A DNA stretch of 46,510 bases from Hydrogenophilaceae bacterium. Its GTDB lineage: Bacteria > Pseudomonadota > Alphaproteobacteria > Caulobacterales > Aquidulcibacteraceae. The position numbers and the translations under genes are program-made. Where the stretch lies: the NCBI GenBank assembly GCA_013389015.1, contig JACAEE010000075.1, positions 1-46,510 of the forward strand, given 5' to 3'. Below are positions 41,633-46,510 of the stretch, one piece after another; position 1 is the stretch's first letter, and each line of letters begins with the position of its first letter. The notes under the pieces are model-generated. The model was not told where the DNA came from, did no database searches, and saw nothing but the letters and a program-made list of their open reading frames with translations.

Positions 41633-43270
41633 TCAGCTCGCGTTGCTCAGCCAGGTGCGGATGAGCTGTGCGGATTCCTCGGGATGCTGCTCAACCACCT
41701 CGGCGACCTTGCGCGTCGTGGAGGCGCGCATCGCGCCTTCGATGCGCGCCATGTCGATCACCTGATCGACGGGGCTCAGCGGCCCCTGCGGCCCCGGAAG
41801 CGCGGCCGCTGCGCCGCCTTCCGGTCCGGTCAGCGTCGGCGTTTCGGAGTCTGGCCCGGCCGCGCGATTGCCGCGGACGAGGCCCGCGATCAGCGGCCGC
41901 AGCACGAAGAAGATGAGCGCCAGCGCCGCGATCAACATCGCGCCGACTTCGGCGAGCCGCATCGGGCTGAGGGAGGCGAGATCGAACAGCCCGCCCGCCT
42001 TCTCCTCCGCCGCCGGCGCGCCCGTCCGCGCGGCGAAGGGCAGGTTGACGACCTCCACCGTGTCGCCGCGCTCCTGGTTGAAGCCGACGCCGGCGCGCAC
42101 CAGCGCCGTGATGCGCTGCAGCTCTTCCTCCGAACGCGGCGTATATTCGCCCGGCTCGCCGTTCTCGCCCGGCGGCCCCGTCACGCCGTCGACCACCACC
42201 GCCACCGACAGCCGCTTAATCTCTCCGCCTTCGCTCACCGAGGTGCGGGTCGTGCGCGAGATTTCGTAATTGACGGTCTCCTGCGCGCTTTCGGAGAGGT
42301 TTCCGCCGCCCAAGCCGCCCGCGCCGCCGGCGCCGTCGGGGATGTTGGCGCTGGCGCTCGCGGCCTGGCCGCCGCCCTCGCCGCTCGTGGTCGTGGATTC
42401 GGTCGTCGAGGTCGAGCGCACGACGCGCCCTTCCGGATCGAACCGTTCGGCCGTCTCCGTGACGCGGTTGAAATCCATCTCGGCCGACACCTGCACCCGC
42501 GCGCGGCCGGGCCCGACCACGCCCTCCACGATGTCGAGCACGGTGGCGCGGATGCGCTGCTCGGCGGCGGTCTGGCGCGCATCGACGCCGTCCGCGGCGA
42601 CGCCGGCGGCGCCGTCTTCGCCGGACGCGGCCGCGGCGAGGAGATCGCCGCGCTCGTCGAGAATGGTCACGCGATTGGCTTGCAGGCCGGGCACGGCGCT
42701 GGCGACAAGGTTGCGGATCGCGCGCACCTGGCCGCCGGTGAGGTCGTCGCGGCGCAGCGCGATGACGATCGAGGCGGACGGCTCCTGGCGGTCGCGCTCG
42801 AACAATTGCCGCTCGGGCAGCACCAAATGCACGCGCGCGCTTTCCACCCCGTCGAGCGAGGCGATCGTGCGCGCAAGCTCGCCTTCGAGCGCGCGCAGCC
42901 GGTTGATGTTCTGCTGGAACGACGTCTGCCCGAGCGCCTCGGGCTTGTCGAAAATCTCGTAGCCGACCGATCCGCGGGAGGGGAGGCCGTCCGCCGACAG
43001 CATCATGCGCGCATCGAGCACGCGCGAGCGCGGCACGAAGATCGCGCCGCCGTCCGGGGAGAGCTCATAATCGACGCCGGCCTGTTCGAGCCGCTGGGTG
43101 ATCTCGCCGGCCTCACGGATCGACACGCCGGAGAAGAGCAGCGCCTTTTCTTCGCCGCCCAGGCGGAAGAGAAGCGCAAACAGCCCCGCCCCGATCAACG
43201 CCGTCACGCCCAGAATGGCGAACACGCGCGTGGGCCCGAGCCGACCGAAGAATCTGGTTATTCCATCCAC
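41633..43270 (-). CDS. fliF: Flagellar MS-ring protein FliF
   Basis: A 545-residue integral membrane protein that forms the MS ring. First membrane helix about 17-38 ([19 protein letters not shown]); periplasmic ring-building domains with [40 protein letters not shown] and [21 protein letters not shown] second helix (about 435-460) precedes the short cytoplasmic tail, ending with the FliG-binding segment [15 protein letters not shown] glycine-rich linker ([20 protein letters not shown]) sits mid-protein. First gene of the fliF-fliG-fliH-fliN-flbD operon; its promoter lies in the 138-bp gap after sciP. Confidence 0.96.
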   Translation of the reverse strand: MDGITRFFGRLGPTRVFAILGVTALIGAGLFALLFRLGGEEKALLFSGVSIREAGEITQRLEQAGVDYELSPDGGAIFVPRSRVLDARMMLSADGLPSRGSVGYEIFDKPEALGQTSFQQNINRLRALEGELARTIASLDGVESARVHLVLPERQLFERDRQEPSASIVIALRRDDLTGGQVRAIRNLVASAVPGLQANRVTILDERGDLLAAAASGEDGAAGVAADGVDARQTAAEQRIRATVLDIVEGVVGPGRARVQVSAEMDFNRVTETAERFDPEGRVVRSTSTTESTTTSGEGGGQAASASANIPDGAGGAGGLGGGNLSESAQETVNYEISRTTRTSVSEGGEIKRLSVAVVVDGVTGPPGENGEPGEYTPRSEEELQRITALVRAGVGFNQERGDTVEVVNLPFAARTGAPAAEEKAGGLFDLASLSPMRLAEVGAMLIAALALIFFVLRPLIAGLVRGNRAAGPDSETPTLTGPEGGAAAALPGPQGPLSPVDQVIDMARIEGAMRASTTRKVAEVVEQHPEESAQLIRTWLSNAS

Positions 43271-43375
43271 GCGACGCCGCCCCAGAAATCCAGAAAGTCG
43301 TCAAGACGACTGCGCCGCCGGCGAAGGCGGCGCGGACCACTGGGCAGAAATTTCCCGGCGTCGGTGTCGAAAGCG

Positions 43376-43412
43376 TTAAGCGCCGCGCTTCAAGACGCGG
43401 CGGCGCGCTTAA
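43376..43412. promoter_or_regulatory. Inverted repeat between sciP and fliF
   Basis: TTAAGCGCCGC (43376-43386) faces GCGGCGCGCTTAA (43400-43412), a paired 11-bp stem with a 2-nt bulge and a 13-nt loop. The sciP stop TAA is inside the right arm. It may stop sciP transcription or act in the fliF control region, which in Caulobacter binds CtrA and FlbD. The half-sites TTAA/TTAA are 29 bp apart, not the CtrA spacing of TTAA-N7-TTAA, so binding is not claimed. A further GC hairpin lies near 43310-43335. Confidence 0.5.
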
Positions 43413-43690
43413 GCCGGCGCGCCGCGGTAATGCTGGATCCGCGTCGTGCGCAGGCCGGGAAGGCCGTGCTTTTCGATCGCGGCGCGCCAGCTGTCGAATT
43501 CTTCAGTCGTGAGGTTGTAGCGTTCGCACGCCTGCTCGAGCGTGAGCAGGCCGCCGCGCACGGCGGCCACGACCTCGGCTTTGCGCCGAATGACCCAGCG
43601 GGTCGTGTTCGGCGGCGGCAGATCATCGAGGGTCAGCGGATTTCCGTCCGGCCCCATCACCATACCTTCGTATCGGCGTTGCTTTTGCAT
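43409..43690 (-). CDS. sciP: SciP, DUF1153 CtrA-interacting regulator
   Basis: A 93-residue DUF1153 protein. The family core is GPDGNPLTLDDLPPPNTTRW, VIRRKAEVVAAVRGGLLTLE and EEFDSWRAAIEKHGLPGLR. In Caulobacter crescentus SciP is essential, accumulates in G1, and blocks CtrA from recruiting RNA polymerase at its target promoters, including flagellar ones. GGAGAAAAAGG lies upstream of ATG 43690. Placement between flgE and fliF matches Caulobacter and joins cell-cycle control to the flagellar cluster. It lies on the same strand as flgE, so it could be read from that transcript or from its own promoter in the 160-bp gap. Confidence 0.93.
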   Translation of the reverse strand: MQKQRRYEGMVMGPDGNPLTLDDLPPPNTTRWVIRRKAEVVAAVRGGLLTLEQACERYNLTTEEFDSWRAAIEKHGLPGLRTTRIQHYRGAPA

Positions 43691-43810
43691 AGCGCCTTTT
43701 TCTCCTCGGTTATCGCGCCTGTTCTACGCGACAGCCCTGAAGATTGCGCTAAGAGCTCGAACTAACAGACGGTTACCTGAAACGGACAGGCGATTGCGCG
43801 GTCGTTGTTT

Positions 43811-43840
43811 AACAAGCGCTTGTCGTTTCTTAACGGGAAC
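43811..43840. promoter_or_regulatory. AT-richer control region with a 12-bp palindrome upstream of sciP
   Basis: Within the 160-bp flgE-sciP gap, the perfect palindrome ACAAGCGCTTGT (43812-43823) is flanked by TTAA at 43809-43812 and 43830-43833. The stretch is clearly less GC-rich than its surroundings. TTAA sites suggest possible CtrA binding, as expected for a CtrA-dependent sciP promoter, but none has the exact N7 spacing. A regulatory role is plausible and unproven. Confidence 0.4.
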
Positions 43841-43850
43841 TAAGCCTGCG

Positions 43851-45164
43851 TCAGCGCTTGATCCGCAACAGCTCCTCCAGCATCTCGTCGGCCGTGGTGA
43901 TGATCCGCGACGAGGCGGAATAGGCGCGCTGCGTCGTGATCAGGCTGGTGAACTCGGCGGCCAGGTCGACATTCGAGGCTTCAAGCGCGCCGGACTGGAT
44001 TCGCCCGGCGCCGCCGGCGTTGGCCGAATTGATGTTGAAGAGCCCGCTCTCCAAGGTCGTGCGGAACGCGTTGCCGGCCTGCGGCTTCAATCCGTCAGGA
44101 TTGAGGAAGGTGGCGAGCGGGATTTGGTAAAGCGCGCGTGAACGCCCGTTGGAGAACTGCGCGGTCAGGAAGCCGTCGCCCTCGAGGATGAGGCCGACGA
44201 GATCGCCCGGCGGCACTCCGTCCGCGGTGACGCTGGTGACGCCGAAATTGTTGGCGAACTGGGTGAGCCCGGTCGTGAGGTCGAGCGTCAGGTCTTGATC
44301 CGCGGCGCCGGTCGTGGTCGCCCAATCAATCGTGAACGAGCCCGAGATCGAGCCGGTCACGCTGGCCACGGTGCCGTCGCTATTGAACGTGATCGTGCCC
44401 TCAGCCAGGCGCCCGCCGGCGTTGGCCGGCGCGTTCGTCGCCGGGCGCGCATAGGTCTCCACCACCCAGGTGTTGGGCCCGGTCTTCAAAAAGCCGAAGG
44501 CGATGGTGCGCGCCGCGCCGAGCGAGTCGAACACTTCAAGCGAGCTTTCAAAGTGCGGCGTGATCTGGCCGGTCGCCAGCGAGCCGGTGACATAGGCGCC
44601 CTGGGTAAGGGGATCGTACACGTCCTGGCTGGATTTCAGGTTGGCGTTGATGCCGACGTTCGCGGTCGGCTCTGCGAGGCCCCCGACGCCGGCGATGTTC
44701 ACCGGTTCGATCGCGGAAAGCGAGGTCGGGCTCGTCACCACGCTGCCGTCGGAGTTCACCGGCCATCCTTGCAGGTAAAGCCCCTGCGCGTTCTTCATGT
44801 AGCCGAGCGCGTCGATGGTGAAGGAGCCCGCGCGTGTGAACAGCACCCCCGATCCGTCGCTGAGCTGCGAGGTGTTCTCCGAAACGATGAAGAAGCCCTC
44901 GCCGGAGATCGCGAAATCGATGGGAGAGCGCGACTGCTCCAGCGAGCCCTGCAGGCTCACCTGCGTGCGCGTCGTCGGCAGGACGCCGCCGGCGTTGTAG
45001 GTCGTGTCGGCGTTCTGCGCGTTGACGAGCGCGCTGAAATCCACGGTGGTGCGCTTGTAGCCCACCGTGTTCACGTTGGCGATATTGTCCGAGATCGTCG
45101 CAAGCGCGCTCGAATTGGCCGAAAGGCCGGAAACGCCCGCGCGCAGGGCGGTGTAGATCGACAT
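43851..45164 (-). CDS. flgE: Flagellar hook protein FlgE
   Basis: A 437-residue hook protein. The conserved N-terminal part is MSIYTALRAGVSGLSANSSA and LATISDNIANVNTVGYKRT. A variable central D1/D2 region follows (repeats of Asn/Thr/Gly such as TYNAGGVLPTTRTQVSLQGS). The C-terminal rod/helix domain has GALEASNVDLAAEFTSLI and TTQRAYSASSRIITTADEML. It is assembled by the flagellar export system with FlgD as cap and FliK as ruler. In Caulobacter it is transcribed with sigma-54 and FlbD. It is shorter than the Caulobacter crescentus hook protein. Confidence 0.96.
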   Translation of the reverse strand: MSIYTALRAGVSGLSANSSALATISDNIANVNTVGYKRTTVDFSALVNAQNADTTYNAGGVLPTTRTQVSLQGSLEQSRSPIDFAISGEGFFIVSENTSQLSDGSGVLFTRAGSFTIDALGYMKNAQGLYLQGWPVNSDGSVVTSPTSLSAIEPVNIAGVGGLAEPTANVGINANLKSSQDVYDPLTQGAYVTGSLATGQITPHFESSLEVFDSLGAARTIAFGFLKTGPNTWVVETYARPATNAPANAGGRLAEGTITFNSDGTVASVTGSISGSFTIDWATTTGAADQDLTLDLTTGLTQFANNFGVTSVTADGVPPGDLVGLILEGDGFLTAQFSNGRSRALYQIPLATFLNPDGLKPQAGNAFRTTLESGLFNINSANAGGAGRIQSGALEASNVDLAAEFTSLITTQRAYSASSRIITTADEMLEELLRIKR

Positions 45165-45242
45165 TGCCTTCGCTCCAATGTGCGCGGCCTCGCGAGAGCG
45201 CGAGGGCGCTGTTGCTTGTCGTTGGAGCGCTTCTGCGCATAG

Positions 45243-45258
45243 CCGGCCTTCTGGCCGG
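45243..45258. promoter_or_regulatory. CCGGCC-TTCT-GGCCGG palindrome between flgD and flgE
   Basis: A perfect 6-bp palindrome with a 4-nt loop lies 33 bp after flgD and about 80 bp before flgE. The 127-bp gap is much longer than the other intercistronic gaps in the cluster. It may be a weak terminator, an RNA hairpin limiting flgD against flgE levels, or an activator site. I could not find a convincing TGGCAC-N5-TTGC sigma-54 promoter here. Confidence 0.45.
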
Positions 45259-45291
45259 ATCGGATCATGCGCCGCGCCGCGGCGCGGTCTC

Positions 45292-45945
45292 TCAGGACGC
45301 GTCGAGAACGCCCAGCACGTCCTCCAGATCGTGCGAGCCGCTCGACGTCACGATGCGGGGCGCGCCCGACGTGAAATCGACGCCGGTCACCAGCTCCATG
45401 ACGTTCACCTTGCTCGCGACAGTCTCGCCCGCATCGTCGAGCGCGACCACCGAAAGCGTGTAGACGCCCGGCGTCGCGGCCTCGCCGTTGGCCTTGGTCC
45501 CGTCCCAGGTGAAGTTGTGCGCGCCCGATGCGGCGACGCCTTCTTCCGAGTAAACGATGCGGCCCGAGGAATCCTTCACCGTCAGCGTCACCGAGGCCGG
45601 CTCTTCCTCGAAGGAATAGCTCCAGCGCGCCGAGCCTTCTTCGTAGAGCGTGGCGCGGCTGCTTTCGATCAGCGCGGCCCGGCCGAGATAGGAGAGGGGC
45701 AGCGCCGCGGCCGCCGCGCTCTGCTGCGAAATCAGCGTCTCCAGATTGTCATTGGTGGAGATCTGCTGCTCGACTTGGCTGAACTGCACCAATTGCTGGG
45801 TGAATTCGCTCGAATCCATCGGCGAGAGCGGGTCCTGGTTCTGCAGCTGCGCCGTAAGCAGAACCAGGAAGGTGTCGAAATTCTCGGAGAGCTTCGTGCG
45901 CGCGGTTTGCGAGGCGCTCGTCGTATCTGCAGCCGTGACTTCCAT
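45292..45945 (-). CDS. flgD: Flagellar hook cap protein FlgD
   Basis: A 217-residue hook-capping protein needed for hook polymerisation and lost when the hook is complete. The N-terminal export/cap segment has KLSENFDTFLVLLTAQLQNQ and DPLSPMDSSEFTQQLVQFSQ, the family signature. The C-terminal beta domain has GAHNFTWDGTKANGEAATPG. ATG 45945 follows AGGAG; longer in-frame starts overlap fliK and are not supported. It lies 10 bp after fliK. Confidence 0.94.
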   Translation of the reverse strand: MEVTAADTTSASQTARTKLSENFDTFLVLLTAQLQNQDPLSPMDSSEFTQQLVQFSQVEQQISTNDNLETLISQQSAAAAALPLSYLGRAALIESSRATLYEEGSARWSYSFEEEPASVTLTVKDSSGRIVYSEEGVAASGAHNFTWDGTKANGEAATPGVYTLSVVALDDAGETVASKVNVMELVTGVDFTSGAPRIVTSSGSHDLEDVLGVLDAS

Positions 45946-45955
45946 CGCCGCTCTC

Positions 45956-46510
45956 CTAGGCCACCAGATCGATGCGCGCGCCGCGCCAGCGCTCCAGCAG
46001 CAGCGCGCGCTGCGGCGCCGCTTGCGCTGCTGTCTCTTCTTCGGCGTTCGCATTCGCCGGAGCGGCCGTCTCCTGCCGTGCGCCGCGCTCGGCGGCGCTG
46101 CGATCGGCGAGGTCGAAGCTGAGGCCGTTTTCGGTGAGCTGGAGCCCCGCCGCCTCGAGCATCGTCTCGATCTCACGCGCGGCGCGCGCGATCTGCGCGA
46201 GCGTCGCTGGATCCTCCGCCGCGATCAGCGCCGTGACGCGGTGGTCGCGGCTCATTTCGAGCTTTACCTCCACGCGCCCCAGTTCCGGCGGGTCGAGCTG
46301 CATTTCGAACGTCGTGGCCCCGCTCTCGATGCGCCGCACGATCTGCTGCGCCACCTGGCCCGCAGGCGTGCCCGCGCGCGGCGCGCTCGCATGCGCGGAC
46401 TCGACCGCGCGCTGCGCATCCTGGACGGCCGCGGCCGCGCTGTTCGACGGCGCCGGCGCGGGCGTCGCCGCCTCGCCGCGTGACGCGACCATGGGCGCCG
46501 GCGACGGCGC
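45956..46510 (-). CDS. fliK: Flagellar hook-length control protein FliK, C-terminal part (5' end outside window)
   Basis: The frame enters at the window end and stops at 45956, leaving about 184 residues. The C-terminal hook-length domain is shown by QLDPPELGRVEVKLEMSRDH, followed by ALIAAEDPATLAQIARAARE and LEAAGLQLTENGLSFDLADR. This domain switches the export gate from hook to filament substrates. The N-terminal ruler lies outside the window. The visible N-proximal part (about the first 50 residues) is Ala/Pro/Glu-rich and low in complexity, as is usual. It leads the fliK-flgD-flgE run. Confidence 0.9.
   Translation of the reverse strand, partial: APSPAPMVASRGEAATPAPAPSNSAAAAVQDAQRAVESAHASAPRAGTPAGQVAQQIVRRIESGATTFEMQLDPPELGRVEVKLEMSRDHRVTALIAAEDPATLAQIARAAREIETMLEAAGLQLTENGLSFDLADRSAAERGARQETAAPANANAEEETAAQAAPQRALLLERWRGARIDLVA

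Noticed and set aside
43271-43408. CtrA box (TTAA-N7-TTAA) for fliF
   Set aside because: TTAA sites exist, but none with the N7 spacing; I did not call a binding site.
41360-43765. 801-residue plus-strand open frame
   Set aside because: It is antisense to fliF and sciP, rich in Arg/His, without recognisable motifs; the fliF reading is clear.
45165-45291. Sigma-54 promoter for flgE
   Set aside because: No TGGCAC-N5-TTGC match was found on the minus strand; the best GG-N10-GC (near 45240) lacks the flanking bases.

Overview
The window is a GC-rich, gene-dense piece of an alphaproteobacterial chromosome. The flagellar block at the right end runs fliK-flgD-flgE-sciP-fliF-fliG-fliH-fliN-flbD-flhA. 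FlbD (the sigma-54 flagellar activator) and SciP (a DUF1153 CtrA antagonist) together point to the order Caulobacterales, or a stalked/hyphal relative such as Hyphomonadaceae. This placement is inferred from gene content and order. I saw no rRNA, tRNA, CRISPR array, prophage or insertion sequence; most of the window looks like core genome with small accessory insertions.

Layout. (1) 1-4861: a minus-strand MoxR / DUF58 / DUF4159 cluster, cut by the window edge, faces away from a plus-strand DUF1285 - Nudix - CCA-transferase operon. (2) 4978-11831: hemF and trmL (minus) lie divergent from the bc1 complex operon petABC (plus). mtnP and apt, two consecutive adenine-salvage steps, follow, separated by a composite palindromic repeat and a ClpP-like gene on the other strand. 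(3) 11832-15529: accessory metabolic genes (VOC protein, dienelactone hydrolase, a two-lobed aspartyl-protease-like protein, a Bcr/CflA drug transporter). (4) 15522-28367, mainly minus strand: the housekeeping genes lgt, a second methyltransferase, midA-like, pgeF, prs, rplY, pth and ychF. This backbone is opened twice, by speG plus a TonB receptor between prs and rplY, and by two toxin-antitoxin modules plus a TPR gene between pth and ychF. (5) 28476-30860: plus-strand ubiK, a YbjN protein, proC and a TetR/COQ9-like protein. (6) 30984-34844: a polysaccharide flippase, then a histidine kinase overlapping a prolyl-4-hydroxylase-like oxygenase. (7) 35034-46510: a MinD-like FleN/FlhG ATPase and the flagellar cluster, all on the minus strand.

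How the genes work together. PetABC carries electrons from ubiquinol to cytochrome c; UbiK supports ubiquinone synthesis and HemF the heme supply. MtnP releases adenine from methylthioadenosine and Apt recycles it to AMP. FliF/FliG/FliN build the MS-ring and rotor, FlhA/FliH serve the export gate, FlgD/FlgE/FliK build and measure the hook, FlbD ties late-gene transcription to assembly, and SciP links the locus to the CtrA cell-cycle circuit.

The most unusual signals are: a roughly 100-residue extra periplasmic loop in cytochrome b; a vapBC module with a near-leaderless promoter inside a three-heptamer operator, and a 191-nt antitoxin/toxin frame overlap; a GTAGTCA tandem array with a facing inverted copy between fleN and the histidine kinase; and two families of nested palindromic intergenic repeats, one showing compensatory base changes between copies.
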